A stretch of 64,000 nt of DNA from Pseudomonas viciae (GTDB lineage: Bacteria > Pseudomonadota > Gammaproteobacteria > Pseudomonadales > Pseudomonadaceae). This document shows positions 32,076 through 38,986 of the stretch, one piece after another. The notes under the pieces were generated by a model, which worked only from the letters and a program-made list of their open reading frames with translations, was not told the origin of the DNA and ran no database searches. Position 1 is the stretch's first letter. Each line of letters begins with the position of its first letter. The translations under genes and the position numbers were made by a program. The stretch is from NCBI RefSeq assembly GCF_004786035.1, contig NZ_CP035088.1, positions 1,958,001-2,022,000 of the forward strand. Direction: 5' to 3'.

Positions 32076-32321
32076 ATGCACGATCCGTTTGAACAGTCTT
32101 TGCGCGACATGCTCAAGGCTTCGCCGTCCAGCCGGGACGATGATGCTTGCCTGGGGCGTGTACTGAAAACCGCCAACCGCCAGGTCGGCGCCGGCGATCT
32201 GTTCAGCCTGCTGGGCCGCTGGTTGCCCGCGCTGATGATTGCCTTGAATAACGGCTCGGCCCACGTCTCGCCGGTCTCCCGTCGTAAACCTGTTACTCGC
32301 ACCGCTGATAAGGCTGATTGA
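32076..32321 (+). CDS. crfX: CrfX, small conserved protein
   Basis: 81 residues, no known catalytic motif. Identified by position between cmaX and cmpX and by its small size. The middle part (AGDLFSLLGRWLPALMIALNNG) is moderately hydrophobic and may be a short helix at the membrane. ATG 32076 follows GAGAGG. The cmpX ATG is two bases past the stop. Function unknown. Confidence 0.85.
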   Translation: MHDPFEQSLRDMLKASPSSRDDDACLGRVLKTANRQVGAGDLFSLLGRWLPALMIALNNGSAHVSPVSRRKPVTRTADKAD

Positions 32322-32323
32322 AT

Positions 32324-33148
32324 ATGGAACTTGATCTCTGGACCCAGAGCCTCGTCACGGCAATGACTGCGTTGTGGACCAAGGTGGCTAACTTCATTCC
32401 CAACCTTTTCGGCGCGCTGGTCGTGCTGCTGCTGGGTTTTGTCGTGGCCAAGCTGCTGGACACGCTGCTGTCCAAGTTGCTCGCCAAACTGGGTCTCGAC
32501 CGCCTGATGGGGGGCACCGGCCTGACCAAACTGTTGTCCCGGGGTGGCATCCAGGTGCCGATCTCGACCCTGGTCGGCAAGATCGTCTATTGGTTCGTGC
32601 TGCTTATTTTCCTGGTTTCTGCGGCTGAGTCCCTTGGCCTTGAGCGAGTTTCAGCTACGCTCGATATGCTTGCGCTGTATTTGCCGAAGGTTTTTGGTGC
32701 TGCGCTGGTGTTGCTGGTCGGCGTCTTGCTGGCGCAACTGGCCAACGGGCTGGTGCGCGGTGCGGCCGAAGGCGTGGGGTTGGACTATGCGGCGGGCGTG
32801 GGGCGAATCGCCCAGGGCCTGGTGATCATCATCAGTATTTCGGTCGCGATCAGCCAGTTGGAGGTCAAGACTGACCTGCTCAACCACGTCATCGTGATCG
32901 TATTGATTACCGTTGGTCTGGCGGTTGCGCTGGCAATGGGCTTGGGAAGCCGGGAAATCGCCGGGCAGATTCTTGCGGGAATTTATGTGCGTGAATTGTA
33001 TGAGGTTGGGCAACAAGTGCGTGTTGGCGAGGTCGAAGGCCAGATCGAAGAGATCGGCACGGTGAAGACTACATTGCTGACCGAGGAGGGCGAACTGGTG
33101 TCGCTCTCCAATCGGATCCTGCTGGAACAGCATGTGAGTAGCCGCTAA
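32324..33148 (+). CDS. cmpX: CmpX, MscS-like small-conductance channel family
   Basis: 274 residues. Repeated hydrophobic helices (FGALVVLLLGFVVAKLLDTLL, IVYWFVLLIFLVSAAESLG, VFGAALVLLVGVLLAQLANG, HVIVIVLITVGLAVALAMGLG) precede a short beta domain (VRVGEVEGQIEEIGTVKTTLL) like that of MscS channels. It resembles the conserved 'TM helix' family. In pseudomonads cmpX affects envelope homeostasis and sigX activity. ATG 32324 is chosen over an in-frame TTG six bases upstream. Confidence 0.9.
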   Translation: MELDLWTQSLVTAMTALWTKVANFIPNLFGALVVLLLGFVVAKLLDTLLSKLLAKLGLDRLMGGTGLTKLLSRGGIQVPISTLVGKIVYWFVLLIFLVSAAESLGLERVSATLDMLALYLPKVFGAALVLLVGVLLAQLANGLVRGAAEGVGLDYAAGVGRIAQGLVIIISISVAISQLEVKTDLLNHVIVIVLITVGLAVALAMGLGSREIAGQILAGIYVRELYEVGQQVRVGEVEGQIEEIGTVKTTLLTEEGELVSLSNRILLEQHVSSR

Positions 33149-33239
33149 CCCGGCAAACCCTGCTAATGTATGCCGCCGCAAAATGCCCGATATCGCAGGC
33201 TGCGGCGCACATTGACCTAGACTGTCGGCCCGACTTGTT

Positions 33240-33830
33240 TTGAACAAACCCCAATCGCTATCTACGCGCTACGACCCCCGTGATCTCTCCGATGAGGAGT
33301 TGGTTGCGCGCGCGCATACGGAGCTGTTTCACGTAACACGCGCGTACGAAGAGTTGATGCGCCGTTACCAAAGAACATTATTTAACGTTTGTGCACGATA
33401 TCTCGGGAACGATCGCGATGCTGATGATGTCTGTCAGGAGGTGATGTTGAAGGTGCTGTATGGCCTGAAGAACTTCGAGGGGAAATCGAAGTTCAAGACT
33501 TGGCTCTACAGCATCACGTACAACGAATGCATCACCCAGTACCGCAAGGAACGGCGAAAGCGTCGCTTGATGGACGCCTTGAGCCTGGATCCTCTCGAGG
33601 AAGCGTCTGAAGAAAAGGCGCCCAAACCCGAGGAGAAGGGTGGACTCGATCGCTGGCTGGTTTATGTAAACCCGATCGACCGGGAAATTCTGGTGCTACG
33701 ATTTGTCGCAGAGCTAGAGTTCCAGGAGATCGCAGACATCATGCACATGGGTTTGAGCGCGACAAAAATGCGTTACAAGCGCGCTCTTGACAAATTGCGT
33801 GAGAAATTTGCGGGTATTGCTGAAACTTAG
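33240..33830 (+). CDS. sigX: SigX, ECF sigma factor, TTG start
   Basis: 196 residues. Region 2 reads FNVCARYLGNDRDADDVCQE and YSITYNECITQYRKERRKRR; region 4 reads ELEFQEIADIMHMGLSATKM. SigX controls oprF and membrane lipid and envelope genes. The protein from TTG 33240 gives the family N-terminus MNKPQSLSTRYDPRD; no ATG fits, and I see no good Shine-Dalgarno in the bases just upstream (GGCCCGACTTGTT). Poor initiation may be part of its control. oprF follows 107 bases later. Confidence 0.93.
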   Translation: MNKPQSLSTRYDPRDLSDEELVARAHTELFHVTRAYEELMRRYQRTLFNVCARYLGNDRDADDVCQEVMLKVLYGLKNFEGKSKFKTWLYSITYNECITQYRKERRKRRLMDALSLDPLEEASEEKAPKPEEKGGLDRWLVYVNPIDREILVLRFVAELEFQEIADIMHMGLSATKMRYKRALDKLREKFAGIAET

Positions 33831-33856
33831 TTCGGCGCAAATATCTCTTACGTGTA

Positions 33857-33878
33857 GGCAAGTTCTGATAGACTTGCC
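33857..33878 (+). other. hairpin in the sigX-oprF gap
   Basis: GGCAAGT, an 8-base loop, ACTTGCC: a perfect 7-bp stem. No U-run follows, so it is not an obvious terminator. It lies 60 bases before the oprF start, in the oprF promoter/leader region. Confidence 0.4.
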
Positions 33879-33937
33879 GCCGAGTTGTCCCCCGGTTTGC
33901 GGGACTGCTTCACAATCACCAGATGGGGATTTAACGG

Positions 33938-34972
33938 ATGAAACTGAAAAACACCTTGGGCTTTGCCATTGGTTCTTTGATTGCTGCCACTTCGTTCGGC
34001 GCTCTGGCACAAGGCCAAGGCGCAGTTGAAATCGAAGGCTTCGCCAAGAAAGAAATGTTCGACAGCGCTCGGGACTTCAAGAACAACGGCAACCTGTTCG
34101 GCGGTTCGGTTGGTTACTTCCTGACCGACGACGTAGAACTGCGTCTGGCCTACGACGAAGTGCACAACGCACGTTCCGAAGACGGTCGTAACATCAAGGG
34201 CTCCAACACCGCTCTGGATGCTCTGTACCACTTCAACAACCCGGGCGACATGCTGCGTCCGTACGTTTCGGCTGGTTTCTCCGATCAGAGCATCGGCCAG
34301 AACGGCAAAAGTGGTCGTAACGGTTCCACCTTCGCCAACGTTGGCGGCGGTGCCAAGCTGTACTTCACCGACAACTTCTACGCCCGTGCCGGCGTTGAAG
34401 CTCAGTACAACATCGACCAGGGCGACACCGAGTGGGCTCCAAGCGTCGGTATCGGTGTGAACTTCGGTGGCGGCTCCAAGCCCGCTGCTGCTCCAGTTCC
34501 AGCTCCGGCTGAAGTCTGCTCCGACAGCGACAACGATGGCGTGTGCGACAACGTCGACAAGTGCCCTGACACCCCAGCCAACGTAACCGTTGACGCTGAT
34601 GGCTGCCCAGCAGTTGCTGAAGTTGTACGTGTTGAGCTGGACGTCAAGTTCGACTTCGACAAGTCGGTCGTCAAGCCTAACAGCTACGGCGATATCAAGA
34701 ACCTGGCTGACTTCATGAAGCAGTACCCATCCACCACCACTACTGTTGAAGGTCACACTGACTCCGTCGGTCCTGACGCTTACAACCAGAAACTGTCTGA
34801 GCGTCGTGCAACCGCCGTTAAGAACGTTCTGACCAACCAGTACGGTGTTGAATCGTCCCGCGTTCAGTCTGTTGGCTACGGCGAATCCCGCCCAGTTGCT
34901 GACAACGCCACTGAAGCTGGTCGTGCAGTTAACCGTCGCGTAGAAGCGCAGGTTGAAGCTCAAGGTAAGTAA
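33938..34972 (+). CDS. oprF: OprF, major outer membrane porin (OmpA family)
   Basis: 344 residues. Signal peptide ending GALAQG; an N-terminal eight-strand barrel (VGYFLTDDVELRLAYDEV ... VGIGVNFGG); a Pro/Ala linker (PAAAPVPAPAEV); a Cys-containing DSDNDGVCDNVDKCPDTP segment; and a C-terminal OmpA peptidoglycan-binding domain (FDFDKSVVKP, TVEGHTDSVG, LSERRATAVKN). It provides slow nonspecific diffusion and anchors the envelope. Codon use differs visibly from the neighbours (frequent GTT, GCT, CGT, AAC), as in highly expressed genes. A strong terminator follows 17 bases later. Confidence 0.98.
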   Translation: MKLKNTLGFAIGSLIAATSFGALAQGQGAVEIEGFAKKEMFDSARDFKNNGNLFGGSVGYFLTDDVELRLAYDEVHNARSEDGRNIKGSNTALDALYHFNNPGDMLRPYVSAGFSDQSIGQNGKSGRNGSTFANVGGGAKLYFTDNFYARAGVEAQYNIDQGDTEWAPSVGIGVNFGGGSKPAAAPVPAPAEVCSDSDNDGVCDNVDKCPDTPANVTVDADGCPAVAEVVRVELDVKFDFDKSVVKPNSYGDIKNLADFMKQYPSTTTTVEGHTDSVGPDAYNQKLSERRATAVKNVLTNQYGVESSRVQSVGYGESRPVADNATEAGRAVNRRVEAQVEAQGK

Positions 34973-34989
34973 TTACCCCGCAGCTTTAG

Positions 34990-35015
34990 AAAAGCCCGGC
35001 TTAGGCCGGGCTTTT
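34990..35015 (+). terminator. oprF terminator
   Basis: AAAAGCCCGGC, loop TTAG, GCCGGGCTTTT: an 11-bp stem with U-rich end, directly after oprF. Confidence 0.95.
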
Positions 35016-35080
35016 CTTTGTCTGGGATTTATGGAGGTGAGGGGAGCGTTGCCGCAAAACAGTTGGTTAAACACAAAACC

Positions 35081-35170
35081 TGTGGGAGCGAGCTTGCTCG
35101 CGATAGCGGTGTGTCAGCCAGTATTGATGCTGCTGACCCGACGCTATCGCGAGCAAGCTCGCTCCCACAT
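35081..35170. repeat. REP doublet (REPIN), outward arrangement
   Basis: TGTGGGAGCGAGCTTGCTCG and its inverse with ends outward. The spacer GCGGTGTGTCAGCCAGTATT resembles that at 29.3 kb. Lies between convergent oprF and cobA. Confidence 0.92.
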
Positions 35171-35188
35171 TAGGTTGGATGTTGTTTG

Positions 35189-35944
35189 TTACAACGCCGA
35201 AGCCTGGACCCACGCCGGCTGCGACCCCGCACGTTCGGCAGCGCCTGCCACCGCACCAATGACCAGAATCGCCGGGCTCTTGAGTTGAAATGCGCCTGCA
35301 TCGGCCTCCATCGAGGCCAGGTCGCTGCGGCAGTCACGCTGATGGGGCAGGGAAGCGTTTTCGATCATAGCCACCGGCGTGTTCGCCGCCAGGCCGCCGG
35401 CCAGCAGTTGTTCGCGGATTTCGCTGAGCTTCGCCACGCCCATGTACACCACCAGCGTTGTGCCGCTTTGGGCCAAGGCTTGCCAGTTCAAGCTGCTACC
35501 GTCCTGGGTGTGGGCTGTCACCAGCGTCACACCACGGGCAATCCCGCGCAGGGTCAGTGGAATATCGCACTGGGTAGCCCCTGCAAGCCCGGCGGTGATG
35601 CCATTGACCAGCTCCACCTCGACACCATGCTCGCGCAGCCACTGCGCCTCTTCACCGCCGCGGCCGAAGATGCACGGGTCGCCGCCCTTGAGACGCACCA
35701 CGCATTTGCCCTGGCGGGCATAACGCAGCATCAGGCGATGGATGAAGGCCTGGGGTGTAGAGCGGCATCCGCCGCGCTTGCCCACGGCAATGATGCGCGC
35801 AGCGGGGCAATGCTCCAGCACGGCAGCGTTGACCAGGTCGTCGATCAGCACCACGTCGGCCTCGCGCAGGGCGCGCACGGCTTTGAGGGTCAGTAATTCA
35901 GGGTCGCCAGGACCCGCACCCACCAGCCAGACTTTTGCGTTCAT
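35189..35944 (-). CDS. cobA: uroporphyrinogen-III C-methyltransferase (SUMT)
   Basis: 251 residues. SAM-dependent enzyme making precorrin-2, precursor of siroheme and cobalamin. Motifs: VGAGPGDPELLTLKAVRAL at the N-terminus, RLKGGDPCIFGRGGEE, and VNGITAGLAGA. Last gene of the nirB-nirD-nitrate reductase-cobA unit, 10 bases behind the reductase, so it probably supplies siroheme to NirB. ATG 35944 follows GAGGAAAA. Confidence 0.95.
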   Translation of the reverse strand: MNAKVWLVGAGPGDPELLTLKAVRALREADVVLIDDLVNAAVLEHCPAARIIAVGKRGGCRSTPQAFIHRLMLRYARQGKCVVRLKGGDPCIFGRGGEEAQWLREHGVEVELVNGITAGLAGATQCDIPLTLRGIARGVTLVTAHTQDGSSLNWQALAQSGTTLVVYMGVAKLSEIREQLLAGGLAANTPVAMIENASLPHQRDCRSDLASMEADAGAFQLKSPAILVIGAVAGAAERAGSQPAWVQASAL

Positions 35945-35954
35945 AGTGTTTTCC

Positions 35955-38669
35955 TCACGAGATAGCCGCCAGTGGTTGCGCGGTGGCAACCAGCAAGCGC
36001 TTGATTTCCGGTACGCAGGAGCCGCACTGCGTGCCACAGCCCAATTCCTGTTTCAGTCCCTGCAAGTCCAAGCCACGTTCAATGCCCGCGCAGATCGCGC
36101 GCTGGCTGACGTTCATGCAGTTGCACAGCGTTTTGCTGCCGCCAAGCGCAGCGCCAACGTTGCCCGGCGGCGCGCTCAAAGGCGCCAGCAACCAACGGCG
36201 CAATTGCTCATCGGCACGACCTTCCAGCCATAGGTTTTGCAACCAATGCCGGGCCAGTGTTTCGCCAGCCAGGCGAATGGCGGTGATACGACCGTTTTCG
36301 ATCCGCACCCGTTTGCCGATGGCGCGACGCGGATCGTCATAAGCCAGCACCGGCCCGTCGATCAGCCCCAATTGCTCGTCGATCGCCTGAAGCAGTTGCG
36401 CCTCGGGCGCGATGGCGCCGGCAGCGCGAATCAGCAACGCCGGGCGCTCACGGCCGGTCAGACTCAGGCTGACGTAGGAAAATGCCTCACACAGCGGTCG
36501 CAAGGCCTCCAGATGTTGTTGAACATCGCCCTCGATCAAGGCAAACAGCTGCCAGGGCAGGTTCACCGGTTCCAGGCGTACGCCGCTGTGCTTGAGTTCC
36601 GGTTGTTTCGACAGGGGGTCGAAGGCCGGTTGAGTCAGGGTATTGACCCCGCCCTTGAGGAACCGGTCGCCCCAGTGCATAGGCAGGAATGCCTGGCCGG
36701 GGCGAATGCTTTCGTCACTGTCCACGGCCACGATCACCGCGCCACGACGGCTTTTGAGGCTGACCAGGTCGCCCGCTTGCAGGCGGTGGCGAAGCAATTC
36801 GTCGGGATGCAGGCTCAGTACCGCTTCGTTCACATGACCAAACAACTGTGCGGCGGTACCGGTACGGCTCATGCCGTGCCATTGGTCGCGCAAGCGACCG
36901 GTGTTCAAGGTCAACGGGTAGCGCGCGTCACGCAGCTCTTTGGCGGGGCGATACGGTTCGGCCAAAAAGCGGGCACGGCCGCTGTCGGTAGGGAAAATGC
37001 CGTCTACGTACAGGCGCGCCGTTCCAACCGTAGCGCCCTCCGGGAAGGGCCATTGCTGAGGACCGAGCTGATCGATCAGCGCATGGCTGATGCCGGACAA
37101 GTCCAGGTCGCGGCCACGGGTCAGCTGTTTGTATTCATCGAACAGTTGGGCCGGGTTATCAAAGGCGAACAGGCTGGGCTGGCCCGGCCGCAGACGTTTC
37201 TCCAGGCGCTGTGCGAAATCCACGGTAATCGCCCAGTCCGCTCGTGCTTCACCTGGTGCGTTAATTGCCCGGCGGACGTGGGAAATACGCCGCTCGGAGT
37301 TGGTCACCGAACCTTCTTTCTCGCCCCAACTGGCCGCGGGTAGCAGCAGGTCGGCAAATGCGGCGGTCTCGGTGGTCCGGAAGGCTTCCTGCAACACCAC
37401 AAACGGGCAGGCTTGCAGCGCTTCACGTACCGCCGTCTGGTCTGGCATCGATTGGGCCGGGTTGGTGCAAGCGATCCACAAGGCCTTGATCTTGCCGCTG
37501 CGAACCTGCTCGAACAGCTCGATGGCGCTCAAACCGGTGGTGGCGGGCAACTGCTCGACGCCCCAGTAGCGGGCGATTTCGGCGCGATGCTCCGGGTTGG
37601 CGGCTTCACGATGGCCCGGCAGCAGGTTCGACAGGCTGCCGGTTTCCCGCCCGCCCATGGCATTGGGTTGGCCGGTCAGCGAGAACGGGCCAGCACCCGG
37701 ACGACCGATTTGCCCGGTGGCCAAGTGCAGGTTGATCAACGCGCTGTTCTTGGCGCTGCCGGCGGTGGACTGGTTCAAGCCCATGCACCACAGCGACAGG
37801 AAACTCGGCGAGGTGCCGACCCATTCGGCGCACTGGTGCAGTTGTTCGACGCTGATGCCGCACAACTGGGCGACCATCGCCGGGGTGTAGTCGCGCACCA
37901 GGTTCTTCAGGTCCGCCAGGCCTTCTGTGTGGGCCTTGATGAAGTCGCGGTCGACCCAGTCTTCCCACAACAACAGGTGCAAAATCCCATGGAACAGGGC
38001 GACATCGGTGCCCGGCAGGATCGCCAGGTGCAGGTCCGCCAGGTCGCAGGTGTCGGTGCGCCGGGGGTCGATGACGATGATTTTCATCTGCGGCCGGCGG
38101 GATTTGGCTTCTTCGAGGCGGCGAAACAGGATCGGATGAGCGTAGGCCATGTTACTGCCGACGATCATCACGCAGTCGCTCAGTTCGAGGTCTTCATAGC
38201 TGCAGGGTGGGGCATCGGCGCCGAGGCTGCGCTTATAGCCCACCACGGCGGAGGACATGCACAGGCGCGAATTACTGTCGATGTTGTTGGTGCCCACCAG
38301 CGCCCGGGCGAGTTTGTTGAAGGCGTAGTAGTCCTCGGTCAGCAGTTGACCGGAGATGTAGAACGCCACGCTGTCGGGGCCGTGCTCGGCGATGGTCTCG
38401 GCGAAGACACTGGCGGCGTGATCCAGGGCGCTGTCCCAGTCGCTGCGGGCCCGGGCCAGGCCCTTGCCCAGGCGCAATTCCGGGTAAAGAGCGCGTGCGG
38501 CGAGGTCACCGGTCAGGTGCAGTGTCGAGCCCTTGCTGCACAGTTTGCCAAAGTTGGCCGGATGGGCGGGATCGCCACTGACGCCGAGGATGCGCTCGTC
38601 GTCATGCTCGATCAAAACGCCGCAACCGACCCCGCAATAACAGCAAGTCGAAGCAGTGGTCTGGCTCAT
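35955..38669 (-). CDS. assimilatory nitrate reductase, catalytic subunit
   Basis: 904 residues of a molybdopterin oxidoreductase. The N-terminal [4Fe-4S] motif is CxxCxxxC in CCYCGVGCGV with a fourth Cys in FGKLCSKG. The molybdopterin-guanine-dinucleotide domains include SNSRLCMSSAVVGYKRSLG (Mo-ligand Cys region), LSGQPNAMGG-type sequence (FSLTGQPNAMGGRETG) and the C-terminal dinucleotide domain. A C-terminal BFD-like [2Fe-2S] segment (CNCMNVS ... CGTQCGSC, about 838-880) is the electron-entry module found in NasB-type or fused enzymes. Reduces nitrate to nitrite. Its ATG overlaps the nirD stop by one base (TGATG). Named nasA, nasC or PA1779-like in different pseudomonads, so no symbol is given. 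Confidence 0.95.
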   Translation of the reverse strand: MSQTTASTCCYCGVGCGVLIEHDDERILGVSGDPAHPANFGKLCSKGSTLHLTGDLAARALYPELRLGKGLARARSDWDSALDHAASVFAETIAEHGPDSVAFYISGQLLTEDYYAFNKLARALVGTNNIDSNSRLCMSSAVVGYKRSLGADAPPCSYEDLELSDCVMIVGSNMAYAHPILFRRLEEAKSRRPQMKIIVIDPRRTDTCDLADLHLAILPGTDVALFHGILHLLLWEDWVDRDFIKAHTEGLADLKNLVRDYTPAMVAQLCGISVEQLHQCAEWVGTSPSFLSLWCMGLNQSTAGSAKNSALINLHLATGQIGRPGAGPFSLTGQPNAMGGRETGSLSNLLPGHREAANPEHRAEIARYWGVEQLPATTGLSAIELFEQVRSGKIKALWIACTNPAQSMPDQTAVREALQACPFVVLQEAFRTTETAAFADLLLPAASWGEKEGSVTNSERRISHVRRAINAPGEARADWAITVDFAQRLEKRLRPGQPSLFAFDNPAQLFDEYKQLTRGRDLDLSGISHALIDQLGPQQWPFPEGATVGTARLYVDGIFPTDSGRARFLAEPYRPAKELRDARYPLTLNTGRLRDQWHGMSRTGTAAQLFGHVNEAVLSLHPDELLRHRLQAGDLVSLKSRRGAVIVAVDSDESIRPGQAFLPMHWGDRFLKGGVNTLTQPAFDPLSKQPELKHSGVRLEPVNLPWQLFALIEGDVQQHLEALRPLCEAFSYVSLSLTGRERPALLIRAAGAIAPEAQLLQAIDEQLGLIDGPVLAYDDPRRAIGKRVRIENGRITAIRLAGETLARHWLQNLWLEGRADEQLRRWLLAPLSAPPGNVGAALGGSKTLCNCMNVSQRAICAGIERGLDLQGLKQELGCGTQCGSCVPEIKRLLVATAQPLAAIS

Positions 38670-38986
38670 CAGCTTGCGTCCCGCAACGCCAGCATCACCC
38701 GGCCGTTCTCGACCCGTGCCGAGTGATGGTGGGCGCAGCCGACATCCGGGGCCTGGGCCTGGCCGCTTTCCAGGTCGATCTGCCAGTTGTGCAGCGGGCA
38801 GGCCACACGCTTGCCGTAGACCAACCCTTGGGACAAAGGACCGCCCTTATGCGGGCAACGGTCATCGAGGGCGAACACTTCATCGTCGCTGGTGCGGAAA
38901 ATCGCGATATCGCCTTTGGGGCCATTGATGATGCGCGAACCGAGGATATTGATCTCTTCCAGGGCGCAGATATCCAGCCAGTTCAT
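38669..38986 (-). CDS. nirD: NirD, nitrite reductase small subunit
   Basis: 105 residues with a Rieske-type fold. The metal-ligand pattern is intact: CPH in DDRCPHKGGPLSQG and CPLH in RVACPLHNWQ, as expected for a [2Fe-2S] Rieske centre. E. coli NirD, as I recall it, lacks these ligands. Partner of NirB. Start overlaps the nirB stop by four bases (ATGA). Confidence 0.95.
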   Translation of the reverse strand: MNWLDICALEEINILGSRIINGPKGDIAIFRTSDDEVFALDDRCPHKGGPLSQGLVYGKRVACPLHNWQIDLESGQAQAPDVGCAHHHSARVENGRVMLALRDAS

